Positions 25,101 to 34,033 of a stretch of DNA of 64,000 nucleotides are shown here, piece after piece. Source of the stretch: DATEAV01 sp964575425 (GTDB lineage: Bacteria > Chloroflexota > Anaerolineae > Anaerolineales > E44-bin32). The notes beneath the pieces were generated by a model. It saw only the letters and a list, made by a program, of their open reading frames with translations. It searched no databases and was not told where the DNA came from. The DNA lies in NCBI GenBank assembly GCA_964575425.1, contig CAZNRD010000012.1:6877-70876 (forward strand), read 5' to 3'. The stretch's first letter is position 1. Each line of letters opens with the position of its first letter. The position numbers and the translations under genes are program-made.

Positions 25101-26332
25101 AAGGCAAAACGTTCACGCGACGCGACTTTCTCGGAGCCGCCTTAGTCACGGGTGGCGGATTGGCTGTGGGCGCATGCGCTCCTCGCGCGGCAGCCAAGGA
25201 CAAGATCGTGGTTGGCATGTCGAGGCCACTGACTGGCCCCCTGGCCGTGATCGGGGACTCGGCGTTCAAACCGATCTATGAGACATTCGTGGCAGAGGTC
25301 AATGCCGCAGGGGGCGTCTATGTGGAGCAGTACGGCAAGCAGCTGCCCATCGAGACGATCATCTATGACGACACGAGCGATGTGGGCACCATGACGAGGC
25401 TGACGGAGAAGCTCATCCTCGAAGACAAGGTCGACTTCCTCTGGCCCGCCTGCGGCACGTCTTTCATCTACGCTCAGGCGCCCATCACCAACAAGTACGG
25501 CTACTTGCTGATCACGGCCGAGGGTGGCGCGTCGAGCGTAAGGGATCTGCTGCCTGGCTGGCCGTATGTGTTCGTGACCCTGAGCTTCTCCGACTGGTAC
25601 CAGTTGCCAACCCTGGCCGACCTGCTGGCCGCAAAGGGCGCGAAGACGGCGTTCGTCATGTACATCGCCGACCTCCACGGCATCGAGTACTCCGGCGTGG
25701 CGGGCATCGAGTTCGCGAAGAAAGGGATCGAGATCGTCGGGATCCGGAGCGTTCCTCCCGACATCACCGATGTCTCGGCGGTCATCCGCGCGGCTCAGGC
25801 GTCCGAGGCCGATGTCTTCTGCTGCTTCTGCTATCCGGGTCAGATCATGCCTGCCATTGGGACGTCGATCGAACTGCGCTTCAATCCCAAGGCCTGGGTC
25901 GGCGGCCCAGGGGTGAACTTCGGCTTCTTCCAGGCGGCCTTTGGCCCGATGGCCGAAGGGGTCATGGGTTTCACGTCCTTCCACCCGTCGCAGTCGGCCG
26001 CAGCCCAAGCGCTGGCCGACAAGCTCTACGCCGGGAAGCCCGTGGAAATCCAGGACTACTGGGGGCACCCGCTCTACTGGGCAGGGCTGGAAATCTGGAA
26101 GCAGGCGATCGAGAAGGCAGGGTCCCTTGACCAGGCCGCCATCCGCGATGTGATCGCCGGCCAGCATTTCAACACTGTCCTGGGAGACACGTGGTTTGAG
26201 AACGGGCTGTTGTCCAAGGACTGCCACATGGGGGAGATCGGCCAGTGGCAGAGCGGCGTGTACCAGGTCGTTGGGCCAGTGGAGGATGCCACTGCGGAGA
26301 TGATCTATCCCAAGCCGCCATGGCCCGCATAG
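25097..26332 (+). CDS. Branched-chain-amino-acid-type ABC transporter substrate-binding lipoprotein
   Basis: A 411-residue periplasmic-binding protein of the LivK/type-1 family. The signal carries a twin-arginine motif (TRRDFLG, Arg8-Arg9) and a lipobox VGAC at Cys27, so it is probably a Tat-exported lipoprotein. The mature part begins DKIVVGMSRPLTGPLAVIGD, standard for the family. It contains EDKVDFLWPACGTSFIYA and the C-terminal YWGHPLYWAGLEIWKQAIEK. LivK-type proteins bind amino acids, short-chain amides, urea or aromatic acids. Its place between methyl-transfer genes and an aryl-alcohol/aldehyde pathway suggests an aromatic or methylated substrate (inference). Confidence 0.9.
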   Translation: MKGKTFTRRDFLGAALVTGGGLAVGACAPRAAAKDKIVVGMSRPLTGPLAVIGDSAFKPIYETFVAEVNAAGGVYVEQYGKQLPIETIIYDDTSDVGTMTRLTEKLILEDKVDFLWPACGTSFIYAQAPITNKYGYLLITAEGGASSVRDLLPGWPYVFVTLSFSDWYQLPTLADLLAAKGAKTAFVMYIADLHGIEYSGVAGIEFAKKGIEIVGIRSVPPDITDVSAVIRAAQASEADVFCCFCYPGQIMPAIGTSIELRFNPKAWVGGPGVNFGFFQAAFGPMAEGVMGFTSFHPSQSAAAQALADKLYAGKPVEIQDYWGHPLYWAGLEIWKQAIEKAGSLDQAAIRDVIAGQHFNTVLGDTWFENGLLSKDCHMGEIGQWQSGVYQVVGPVEDATAEMIYPKPPWPA

Positions 26333-26362
26333 GAGGGCATTGACTCCGCGCGCATTCCGTAC

Positions 26363-26468
26363 GTTCTCGAGCAGGCTGCCTACAGGGCGCTGAAAGAACA
26401 GCCCTTCGGACGTTCGTGGCTCCCGGGAGTTCTTGAGTGCTCCCTGGGCAGCCTGCTCCCGTGAGAAC
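26363..26468. repeat. Long imperfect inverted repeat after the binding-protein gene
   Basis: The outer arms (GTTCTC plus GAGCAGGCTGCC at 26363-26380, against 26446-26468) pair almost perfectly apart from a 4-base bulge. The inner arms (about 26381-26404 against 26421-26445) share CAGGG-GC and AGAAC blocks. A 106-base structure with arms of about 42 bases results. It fills most of the gap between the binding-protein and first permease genes. No transposase or target duplication is visible. It could be an RNA hairpin or the remnant of a small palindromic element. Confidence 0.65.
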
Positions 26469-26492
26469 AATGGGCCGGGGGCCATCGTCATC

Positions 26493-27359
26493 ATGGAAAC
26501 ATTCTTGGGGATCGGGATAACCGGTTTGCTGGTCGGGGGACTGTATGCCCTGATTGCCATGGGGCTCAGTCTGCAATACGGCGTCGCTCGCGTGCTCAAT
26601 GTGTCGCATGGCGAGTTCATCATGTTGGGGGCCCTGACCACCTGGACCATCTACACGACGTTTGACATCAACCCGCTGCTGTCCCTGGCTGTCTGCGGTC
26701 CCCTTGCTCTCATCTTGGGTTACGGTCTTCACCGGACGGTGTACGCACGACTGTTGGCCTCCTCGGCTTCGCCGGGCGCCTTCGAGAGCGGCTCGCTGCT
26801 GGCCTCATTCGGTCTGCTCTTTGTCATCCAGAACATCGCGCTAATTGCCTGGGGCCCGGAGATGAAGGGGTACTCCTATCTGTCGGTGCCGGTCGATGTG
26901 GGTGGCGTCTTGTTTGGCGCCAATCGGCTTCTGACCCTTGGTGCCGCGCTGCTCATCGGTGTGACGTTCTACATCTTCCTGGCGCGCACCCGCGTCGGCA
27001 AAGCGATCCGGGCCGCGGCTCAGGACTCGACCACCGCGGCCCTCATGGGAGTGAACATCAACAGCGTTCTCGCCCTTTGCTTCGGCCTGGGGGCCGGCCT
27101 GGCGGCCATCGCCGGCATGCTGATCAGCATGTGCTATCCCGTCAACGCGGTGATGGGTATCCCGTACACCGTCATCGCCACGGTTGTGGTTGTCCTGGGC
27201 GGATTGGGCAGCATCCCGGGCAGCTTCATCGGAGGCTTCGTCCTGGGTCTGATTGGGAGCATCGTGACCTACATCGAGCCTGGGCTGACATTGGCTGCCT
27301 ACTACCTGATCTTCGCCCTGCTGCTGCTCGTGAAACCTACAGGGATCATGGGGAGGTAG
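26493..27359 (+). CDS. livH: Branched-chain-amino-acid-type ABC transporter permease (LivH)
   Basis: A 288-residue LivH-type permease. The ATG at 26493 starts METFLGIGITGLLVGGLYAL, the normal N-terminus; the longer frame from 26433 runs through the inverted repeat and is rejected. Typical motifs are GLSLQYGVARVLNVSHGEF near residue 28 and RTRVGKAIRAAAQDSTTAALMG before the late spans. GGLGSIPGSFIGGFVLGL lies near the C-terminus. About eight membrane spans are expected. It is paired with the LivM-type permease that begins 4 bases downstream. Confidence 0.93.
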   Translation: METFLGIGITGLLVGGLYALIAMGLSLQYGVARVLNVSHGEFIMLGALTTWTIYTTFDINPLLSLAVCGPLALILGYGLHRTVYARLLASSASPGAFESGSLLASFGLLFVIQNIALIAWGPEMKGYSYLSVPVDVGGVLFGANRLLTLGAALLIGVTFYIFLARTRVGKAIRAAAQDSTTAALMGVNINSVLALCFGLGAGLAAIAGMLISMCYPVNAVMGIPYTVIATVVVVLGGLGSIPGSFIGGFVLGLIGSIVTYIEPGLTLAAYYLIFALLLLVKPTGIMGR

Positions 27360-27363
27360 ACGC

Positions 27364-28320
27364 ATGCAGACAGGCAAGGTTTCCTGGCTCAGGCTCCGCA
27401 CACCCGTGTTGTTGCTTGTCCTCCTGGCGGTGATGGCCACACTCTCGCTCTATGCCTCCCCCTACACCGTCATCCTGGCCACCAACGTCCTGCTCTACGT
27501 AATCCTGACCATGAGTTGGGTGCTCTTCTCTGCTCCGACGGGCTACGTTTCATTGGCGACGGCCGCCTTCCTCGGGATGGGCATCTACACCTCGGCCATC
27601 CTGGGGGGGAAGCTGCCTCTGGCGGTGGTCATCCTGGCCGCCGCCCTGGCGAGCTTCGCCTTGGCCGCTCTGGTGGGCGCCCTGACGCTGAGGCTGAAAG
27701 GCGTCTACTTCGCCTTCTTCACCTTCGGGCTTGTTGAGCTCATCAAGCACCTGCTGCTGTGGTATGAGATCAAGGTCACGGGCGTTCGAGGGCGATTTGT
27801 CGTATCGGTGGACAACGTCACGATCTACTACGTTATTCTTGGCATTCTCGTGATCCTGCTGTTGGCGAGCTACCTGCTCCGGCGTTCCAGACTCGGGCTG
27901 GCGCTGCAGTGCATCGGGGAGTGTGAAGACGCTGCAGCACACACCGGGATCAACGTCAGCGTGGTGAAGACGGTGGTTTTCGCTCTCAGCGGGGTCTTTG
28001 TCGGGGCGGCGGGGGCGGCGATGGCAACACGGTGGACCTACGTCGACCCCTACATTGCCTTCGACTACATGTACTCCTTCACCCCGGTCGTGATGGCGGT
28101 CTTCGGCGGGATGGGGCAATTCCATGGGCCGATCCTGGGGGCCGTGGTGTTCGCTCTTCTGCGAGAGATCCTCATCACGCGATTCCCTTACTACTACATG
28201 TTCGTTTTGGGCCTGGTGTTGGTCGTCACCATCCTGTACCTGCCCCAAGGGCTGGTGGGATTGAGGCGAGAGTGGCCCTGGCGCGGAATGAGAGGCAACC
28301 GTGAGTCTGCTCGAGATTGA
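27364..28320 (+). CDS. livM: Branched-chain-amino-acid-type ABC transporter permease (LivM)
   Basis: A 318-residue LivM-type permease with about nine spans. Family landmarks are NVLLYVILTMSWVLFSAPTG, LRLKGVYFAFFTFGLVELIK, and RSRLGLALQCIGECEDAA, the loop contacting the ATPase. GGMGQFHGPILGAVVFALLRE lies near the end. The 3' end overlaps the livG start by 20 bases. Segments are less Leu-rich than neighbours but otherwise ordinary. Confidence 0.93.
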   Translation: MQTGKVSWLRLRTPVLLLVLLAVMATLSLYASPYTVILATNVLLYVILTMSWVLFSAPTGYVSLATAAFLGMGIYTSAILGGKLPLAVVILAAALASFALAALVGALTLRLKGVYFAFFTFGLVELIKHLLLWYEIKVTGVRGRFVVSVDNVTIYYVILGILVILLLASYLLRRSRLGLALQCIGECEDAAAHTGINVSVVKTVVFALSGVFVGAAGAAMATRWTYVDPYIAFDYMYSFTPVVMAVFGGMGQFHGPILGAVVFALLREILITRFPYYYMFVLGLVLVVTILYLPQGLVGLRREWPWRGMRGNRESARD

Positions 28321-29020
28321 AGGGATCACCAAGCACTTCGGCGGACTGGCGGCCGTTTCCCGCGTCGATGTCCGAATCGATGAGGGGGAAGTCGTCGGAC
28401 TGATCGGACCCAACGGCGCGGGCAAGACGACTTTGTTCAACCTGCTGTCGGGCGCACTGAAACCCGACTCGGGAACGATTCGCTTCCGGGCAGAGAACAT
28501 CACCGGCCTCAAGCCCCACCAGATCTGTCACAAAGGGGTGGCCAGGACGTTTCAGTCCGTCAAGGTCTTCGGCGGGATGTCGGCCTTTCAGAACGTCCTG
28601 GTCGGCGCAATCTTCGGCGACTCGGACGGGATATCCCTGAAGGAAGCACGCGAGGAAGTGGTGAGGCTTCTGGAATTCGTCGGTCTGCCGAACGTCGGGG
28701 CAGTGGCTGCCAAAGATCTGACGCTGGCCAACCAGAAGCGGTTGGAACTCGCTCGGGCCCTGGCCAGCAAGCCTGGCCTGCTTCTGATCGACGAGCTGAT
28801 GGCAGGGCTCAATCCCACCGAGGTGGCTCAGGCCATGGACTTGGTGGCCTCGATCCGCGAGCGGGGGACCACGGTCTTCCTCATCGAGCATGTCATGAAG
28901 GCGATCATGAGCATCTGTGACCGGATCATCGTGCTCCATCACGGGGAGAAGATCGCCGAAGGAACCCCGCACGAGATCGCCACCAGTCGCACCGTTGTCG
29001 AGGTGTACCTTGGGGAATAG
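28301..29020 (+). CDS. livG: Branched-chain-amino-acid-type ABC transporter ATPase (LivG)
   Basis: A 239-residue ATPase starting at a GTG within livM. Walker A is GPNGAGKTT and the Q-loop region reads CHKGVARTFQSVKVFGGM. The signature is the divergent DLTLANQKRLELARALA instead of LSGGQ, Walker B is LLLIDELMAGLNP and the H-loop is LIEHVMKAI. The Asn/Met substitutions in the Walker B stretch (usually DEPxAGLNP) are noticeable but the catalytic Glu remains. It forms a heterodimer with the LivF-type ATPase. Confidence 0.92.
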   Translation: MSLLEIEGITKHFGGLAAVSRVDVRIDEGEVVGLIGPNGAGKTTLFNLLSGALKPDSGTIRFRAENITGLKPHQICHKGVARTFQSVKVFGGMSAFQNVLVGAIFGDSDGISLKEAREEVVRLLEFVGLPNVGAVAAKDLTLANQKRLELARALASKPGLLLIDELMAGLNPTEVAQAMDLVASIRERGTTVFLIEHVMKAIMSICDRIIVLHHGEKIAEGTPHEIATSRTVVEVYLGE

Positions 29021-29024
29021 CGGC

Positions 29025-29729
29025 ATGCTGAAGCTTGTCGATGTCAACGCTCGCTACGGAAAGACCCAGGTCTTGTGGGATGTCGGCCTGGTGGTGGACT
29101 CAGGTGAAATCGTCGCGCTGGTGGGTTCGAACGGCGCCGGGAAGACGACGCTCCTCCGGACCATCTGTGGGCTCTTGCCTCCTTCCTCTGGCCGCGTGGA
29201 GTTCCTCGACCGGCGGATCGACGGACTGCCCGCGCACGCGGTGGTTGACCTCGGCATCTCGCAGGTGCCTGAAGGGGGGCGGGTGTTTCCGGACATGAGC
29301 GTTGGTGAGAACCTTGAGATGGGCGCCTATTCATCCCAGGTTTGGGGCCGGAGGCGGGAGACGATGCAGAGGGTCTTCCGGATCTTCCCCACGCTCAAGG
29401 AGAGACAGAGGCAGCTCGCCAAGACGCTGAGCGGTGGGGAACGGCAGATGCTCGCGATAGGTCGCGCTCTGATGTCAAGACCAAAGCTGTGTCTCCTGGA
29501 CGAACCCTCCTACGGGTTGGCGCCGTTGCTGACCGCAGAGGTCTTCCGCATCGCCCGCATGCTGCGCGAGGAGGGGATCACGGTCCTGCTCATCGAGCAG
29601 AATGTGAAGCACACCCTGGAGACGGCAGACCGGGCCTACGTGCTCGAGAACGGCCGCATCAGCCTTGAGGGGAGGTGCAGCGACCTTCTGGAGAACGACT
29701 ACGTGAGGAAAGCGTACCTGGGGTTGTAG
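29025..29729 (+). CDS. livF: Branched-chain-amino-acid-type ABC transporter ATPase (LivF)
   Basis: A 234-residue ATPase with Walker A GSNGAGKTT and VPEGGRVFPDMSVGENLEMG, diagnostic for LivF. It has the intact signature LSGGERQMLAIGRALM, Walker B LCLLDEPSYGLAP and the H-loop LIEQNVKHTLE. The ATG at 29025 begins MLKLVDVNARYGKTQ; an upstream start inside livG is not used. It ends the liv-type operon. The 287 bases after it hold no gene before the alcohol dehydrogenase. Confidence 0.94.
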   Translation: MLKLVDVNARYGKTQVLWDVGLVVDSGEIVALVGSNGAGKTTLLRTICGLLPPSSGRVEFLDRRIDGLPAHAVVDLGISQVPEGGRVFPDMSVGENLEMGAYSSQVWGRRRETMQRVFRIFPTLKERQRQLAKTLSGGERQMLAIGRALMSRPKLCLLDEPSYGLAPLLTAEVFRIARMLREEGITVLLIEQNVKHTLETADRAYVLENGRISLEGRCSDLLENDYVRKAYLGL

Positions 29730-30016
29730 CCTCGGGGATGTGAGTCTATCCGGGGATTCGGGTGGGGGTGGCTTTCCTGGAGGGCCCACCGAAAGCGCCG
29801 GATCGGGAAACGGGCTGCGACCGGCCTGCCTTCCCAGGGCGGGCATAGCCGATAGGACTCGCCGGGCGTGATCCGGGGATGCGCGGGCCGCCGGTCCCGC
29901 TGCCGGGGAAGTCGTCGGCGAGGGCGCCAGCCATCGACCGCCACCCGGTGCCTGCAGTATTCGGCCCCGCGTCGACACCACTCGACGGAGTTCATTCGGG
30001 GGCCGGGAGGAACCAG

Positions 30017-31114
30017 ATGGAGATCAAGGCTGCGGTCGTGCACCAGAAATCGGGAAGTTTCGTCATCGAACGACTCGAACTCAGCGATCCGAACGACGAC
30101 GAGGTCCTGGTTCGGATCGCGGCGGTAGGCATCTGCCACACAGATCTGGCCGGGCGAGACGGGTACTTGCCGATCCCGCCGCCTCCGAGCGTTTTTGGCC
30201 ATGAGGGGGCGGGCGTCGTTGAGAGGGTGGGTGCGCGCGTGACCAAGGTCAAGCCCGGGGATCATGTGCTTCTGACCTGGGACTACTGCGGGGCATGCAG
30301 TGCATGCAAGTCGGGCAAGGTCCTCTACTGCCTGAACTTCTTCCTGCACAATTTCCACGGCGCCCGCCCGGATGGCACGGCCACCTTGAGAAAGGGGGAT
30401 CAGGTCATCCACGGCTCCTTCTTCTGCCAGTCTTCCTTTGCCGATTACGCCCTGGCCAACGAGCGGAACGTGGTCAAGGTCCCTGCTGACATTCCCCTTG
30501 AGCTCCTCGGGCCGATGGGCTGCGGCATCATGACCGGGGCCGGTGCGGTGATGAATACGCTCCACCCCAGGCCGGGGAGTTCGATTGCCGTCTTCGGTGT
30601 GGGGAACGTGGGGATGAGCGCCATCCTCGCGTCCGTGGTGTGTGGCTGCACGACGATCATTGGTGTGGACGTCAATCCCGATCGCCTGGAGAAAGCCAGG
30701 CAACTGGGTGCCACCCACACCGTGAATGCCAGTGAAGTAGATCCCGTCGAGGCCATCCTCGAAATCACTGGCGGGGGCGCGCAGTTTAGCCTGGAGTGCG
30801 TCGGAAATCCGAAAGTGCTGCGGCAGGCGGTAGATGTCTTGCCCCGCCTCGGGATCTGCGGACTGACCGGAGTCGTGCCGCCTGGCACCGAGGTCGGCCT
30901 GAACATGGACCTCTTGATGAACGGTCGCACCGTGACCGGCATCCTCGGAGGCGATGCCATTCCGGATCTGTTCATCCCCGGGCTGGTTGAGCTGTACCGG
31001 CAGGGCAAGTTCCCCTTTGATCGAATGATCACCTGTTACCCGTTCGAGGAAATCGGCCGCGCTGTTGAGGACATGGAGAAGGGGAGGGTCATCAAGCCGG
31101 TCTTGCGGTTATGA
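30017..31114 (+). CDS. Zinc-dependent aryl-alcohol dehydrogenase
   Basis: A 365-residue medium-chain dehydrogenase. The ATG at 30017 follows GGGAGG and yields MEIKAAVVHQKSGSFVIE, very like benzyl-alcohol dehydrogenase XylB. The catalytic zinc site is VGICHTDLAG and GHEGAGVVERVG, and the structural zinc site is CGACSACKSGKVLYC. FFCQSSFADYALANERNVVKV and LGPMGCGIMTGAG are aryl-ADH segments, and GVGNVG is the NAD-binding loop. It interconverts an aromatic alcohol and its aldehyde. The next gene encodes an aldehyde:ferredoxin oxidoreductase, so alcohol to acid oxidation is the likely sequence. Confidence 0.9.
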   Translation: MEIKAAVVHQKSGSFVIERLELSDPNDDEVLVRIAAVGICHTDLAGRDGYLPIPPPPSVFGHEGAGVVERVGARVTKVKPGDHVLLTWDYCGACSACKSGKVLYCLNFFLHNFHGARPDGTATLRKGDQVIHGSFFCQSSFADYALANERNVVKVPADIPLELLGPMGCGIMTGAGAVMNTLHPRPGSSIAVFGVGNVGMSAILASVVCGCTTIIGVDVNPDRLEKARQLGATHTVNASEVDPVEAILEITGGGAQFSLECVGNPKVLRQAVDVLPRLGICGLTGVVPPGTEVGLNMDLLMNGRTVTGILGGDAIPDLFIPGLVELYRQGKFPFDRMITCYPFEEIGRAVEDMEKGRVIKPVLRL

Positions 31115-31277
31115 GGGGCGGGGAGACGGTCGACCGCTCGATGAAAGGATGGCCACGCAGGCGACGTGACGATCGTGAGCTCAGAGGTTAAGCGGCACGG
31201 GTCGACGCGACCAGAGCGAGCCCGCCGGGGCGGGTGTCGCGTCACCGGGTCCGTGGAGTCCTACAGGGGAGGGCAAC

Positions 31278-32999
31278 ATGCGATTCATCCGGGTGAACAT
31301 GAGCGACAAGACCGCTCGCGTCGAAGAGGCGCCGAAGGAGTATGCAGGACTCGGGGGGAGAGGCCTCACATCGATCCTGATCAACGCCGAGGTGCCCCCA
31401 ACGTGCGACCCGCAGGGGCCAGAGAACAAGCTCATCTTTGCCCCTGGTTACCTGACGGGAACACCTCTGCCGAACACGGGCCGCATCTCCGTCGGGGCGA
31501 AAAGCCCGCTGACAGGAACGATCAAGGAGAGCAATGCCGGAGGAACCGTGGCGACGGCTCTGGCCCGCCTGGGGGTCTGCGCCGTCATCGTCGAGGGACA
31601 GGCACCGCCAGGGGACCTCAGCATCCTCAGGATTGACCAGAAGGGAGAGGTGACCATCCTTCCGGCTCATGAGTTCCGGGGAATGCGGACGTATGAGCTG
31701 GTGGAGCATATTCTGAAGGCCTATGGCGAGAGAACTTCGGTGATGTGCATCGGTCCGGCTGGAGAGTACAGGCTGGCGGTGGCCTCGATACAGTCCTCGG
31801 ACGTCGATGGCCGTCCCTGTCGTGCCGCAGGACGAGGGGGCCTGGGAGCGGTCATGGGAGCCAAGGGACTCAAGGCGCTGGTTGTCGACCAACGGGGGAA
31901 AGCCGCCGACGCGATTGCCGACCCCAAGGCGTTCAAGGAGGCGGTGAAGGCCGTTGTGGAGATCGTGAAGGCAGATCCCATGAACGCCGAGGTGATGCCC
32001 AAGCTCGGGACAGCCGGCCTCGTCGCCCCCGTGAATGCCATGGGAGCTTTTCCCTCCTACAATGCCCGCAAGGGGGTGCTGGACGGTTGGGAGAAGATCA
32101 GCGGCGAAACCATGGCCCAAATCATCCAGGAGCGGGGTGGCAAGACGACCCACATGGGGTGCAGCCAGTGTGTCATCCATTGCTCGAATGAGTTCGTGGA
32201 CAAGGATGGCAAGTTTGTCACCGGCTCCCTGGAATACGAGACTATCTGGGCAATGGGCGGCATGACCGGCACGACCGACCTGGACACGATCGCCCGCCTG
32301 GACCGACTGTGTGATGAGATCGGCGTCGACACCATGAGCACGGGCGTGGCGGTCGCCGTCGCCATGGACGCGGGCTACAAGCAATTTGGCGACGGGCAGG
32401 CTATCCTCGAGATGGTGGAGGAGATCGGGAAGGGGACGGAATTCGGAAGGATCCTGGGCAACGGTCCCGTGGGGGTGGGCAAGCACTTCAAGCACGACCG
32501 GGTTCCGGCGGTCAAGGGACAGAGTATCGCCGCGTATGACCCCAGAGCCATGCTGGGCCACGGGGTTCTCTACGCCACCTCGCCCATGGGTGCAGATCAC
32601 ACAGCGGGCAACATCGTCGGGGCGTACCTCGAGCGCAAGCTTGATCCACTGAGCCCTGAGGGCCAGATCGAGACCTCCCGCTTCCTTCAAATCGCAATGG
32701 CCGCGTTCGACGCCATGGGCCAGTGTTTCATGGCCAACGTGGCCTTGCTGAGCCCCGAAGGTGCCGCAGCCTTCCGCAGGGTGATCGAGGCCAAGTCGGG
32801 CGCAAGGCTGGGGCCCGACGACTTCCCGCAGGGTATGGGCATGCGCATTCTCAAGGCAGAGAAGGACTTCAACAGGAGGGCGGGCTTCACGCGCCAGGAC
32901 GATCGCTTGCCCAGGTTCTTCTATGAGGAACCTCTGCCCCCGCACAACAAGGTCTTCGGCTTCCGTGATGAGGAGATCGACAGCACCCTGGATTTCTAG
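31278..32999 (+). CDS. Aldehyde:ferredoxin oxidoreductase (tungsten/molybdenum enzyme)
   Basis: A 573-residue AOR-family protein, slightly shorter than the ~605 of archaeal AOR. It opens MRFIRVNMSDKTARVEEAP and has GLGGRGLTSILI and TGRISVGAKSPLTGTIKESN for the pterin site. The [4Fe-4S] cluster ligands are Cys295, Cys298 and Cys302 (CSQCVIHC), with a distal Cys in DAMGQC near residue 482. It oxidises an aldehyde to a carboxylate, normally reducing ferredoxin. The neighbouring alcohol dehydrogenase and MoaD-like gene suit an aromatic aldehyde. A GGGGAGGG ribosome-binding site precedes the ATG. A second, truncated AOR start lies at 40090. Confidence 0.92.
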   Translation: MRFIRVNMSDKTARVEEAPKEYAGLGGRGLTSILINAEVPPTCDPQGPENKLIFAPGYLTGTPLPNTGRISVGAKSPLTGTIKESNAGGTVATALARLGVCAVIVEGQAPPGDLSILRIDQKGEVTILPAHEFRGMRTYELVEHILKAYGERTSVMCIGPAGEYRLAVASIQSSDVDGRPCRAAGRGGLGAVMGAKGLKALVVDQRGKAADAIADPKAFKEAVKAVVEIVKADPMNAEVMPKLGTAGLVAPVNAMGAFPSYNARKGVLDGWEKISGETMAQIIQERGGKTTHMGCSQCVIHCSNEFVDKDGKFVTGSLEYETIWAMGGMTGTTDLDTIARLDRLCDEIGVDTMSTGVAVAVAMDAGYKQFGDGQAILEMVEEIGKGTEFGRILGNGPVGVGKHFKHDRVPAVKGQSIAAYDPRAMLGHGVLYATSPMGADHTAGNIVGAYLERKLDPLSPEGQIETSRFLQIAMAAFDAMGQCFMANVALLSPEGAAAFRRVIEAKSGARLGPDDFPQGMGMRILKAEKDFNRRAGFTRQDDRLPRFFYEEPLPPHNKVFGFRDEEIDSTLDF

Positions 33000-33011
33000 T
33001 GAGACGGAGGA

Positions 33012-33263
33012 ATGAAGACCAGGGTCAGACTGTATGGCACGCTGAGGCAGCGTCAGCCCGCCGGCGGGCAAACCGATGGGATGGAGATCGAGATTCCGGA
33101 GGGAACAACGGCCGGAGACCTGCTGCACCTGCTCGGCATCCTGGAACCACAAGGGGTGGTTGTTATCATGGACGGCCGGGTGCTCGCGTTGGATGACGAG
33201 GTGCGGGGTGGAAGCGCCGTGGCCGTCTTTCAGGCCATCGGCGGAGGACAACCCACCGGTTGA
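33012..33263 (+). CDS. MoaD/ThiS-family sulfur-carrier-like protein
   Basis: An 83-residue ubiquitin-fold protein of MoaD type: KTRVRLYGTLRQ, IEIPEGTTAGDLLHLLGI, VVVIMDGRVLALDDEV and SAVAVFQAIGGG. It starts 12 bases after the AOR gene behind GGAGG. AOR genes commonly have such a companion, thought to help supply sulfur to the pyranopterin. Functional MoaD proteins end in Gly-Gly, whereas here GGG is followed by QPTG. It would need trimming, or it acts in another way. Confidence 0.85.
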   Translation: MKTRVRLYGTLRQRQPAGGQTDGMEIEIPEGTTAGDLLHLLGILEPQGVVVIMDGRVLALDDEVRGGSAVAVFQAIGGGQPTG

Positions 33264-33311
33264 CTTTCGCGTGGCGTCGACTCAGAGGACGACTGCGAAC
33301 GGAGGTGGTCC

Positions 33312-33941
33312 ATGGCGGACTACGAGGCTCTACAGGCGAGGGTGCAAGAGCTGGCAGAGAGACATTGGGACGTGCCGGGGCTGGAGGCCAGGATCAGGAG
33401 GCTGTCCAAGGACGGGATTCCGAGGAAGAAGCTCGATCCACAGGGGATGCTGGCAAACAAGGAGGGAATCCTCGACCGTGTTCAGCGACACGCCGAGGAG
33501 TACAACTTCATCCTGAAGAACTGTGCCCAGGGTACGGCGCTTGCGCTGATGGAGGAGTTCGGACTGGGCAGCATGGAGATCATCAAAGCGCTGACTCCGT
33601 TCCCTGGGGTCGGCGGAACCGGTGAGATCTGTGGGGGAATCACCGGGACGCTGGTGACCTTCGGGTTGTTCTTTGGCAGCGATGACAGGCTGGACTACGA
33701 GGCCGTGAACAGGACGATTGCCACGTCCCAGAAGTTCATGGCCTTCTTCGAGGGAGAACTCGGCCATATCTACTGTGCCGACATCCTCGAAAAGGTGATC
33801 CTGGGCCACCGGCTCAACCCTGGGGAGAGCGAGGCGGCCATGATCACCTTTGCGAGCGAGAAGGGCTTTGAGAAGTGCGGGCTGCCGCCCGCGATTGGGG
33901 CCAGGCTCGCCGCCAGTTTCATGATCGACAGCATGCGGTAG
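33312..33941 (+). CDS. C_GCAxxG_C_C family redox protein
   Basis: A 209-residue soluble protein. Four cysteines fit the C_GCAxxG_C_C family: Cys71 (KNCAQGTALALMEEFGLG), Cys107 (GTGEICGGITG), Cys155 (HIYCADI) and Cys189 (FEKCGLP). LTPFPGVGGTGE before the second Cys is typical. The family is predicted to bind a metal or Fe-S cluster and to act in electron transfer, but its function is not established. An N-terminal helical region of about 60 residues is extra. It lies between the AOR pair and the DsrM-like gene, suggesting an electron-carrier role between them (inference). Confidence 0.85.
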   Translation: MADYEALQARVQELAERHWDVPGLEARIRRLSKDGIPRKKLDPQGMLANKEGILDRVQRHAEEYNFILKNCAQGTALALMEEFGLGSMEIIKALTPFPGVGGTGEICGGITGTLVTFGLFFGSDDRLDYEAVNRTIATSQKFMAFFEGELGHIYCADILEKVILGHRLNPGESEAAMITFASEKGFEKCGLPPAIGARLAASFMIDSMR

Positions 33942-34033
33942 GGCGAGCGCGCTCGGCTTCACATTTCGGGTCGGACGAGGGCAGGCGGTGTGGGGCCAGC
34001 AGGCCCCATGCCGCGAGCATGGAACGAGGCACA

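Noticed and set aside
23488..25269. 593-codon minus-strand frame across the UroD-type gene
   Set aside because: Antisense shadow of two strongly supported plus-strand genes.
31242..33251. 669-codon minus-strand frame across AOR and MoaD
   Set aside because: Antisense shadow; no family similarity and composition typical of reversed high-GC coding sequence.
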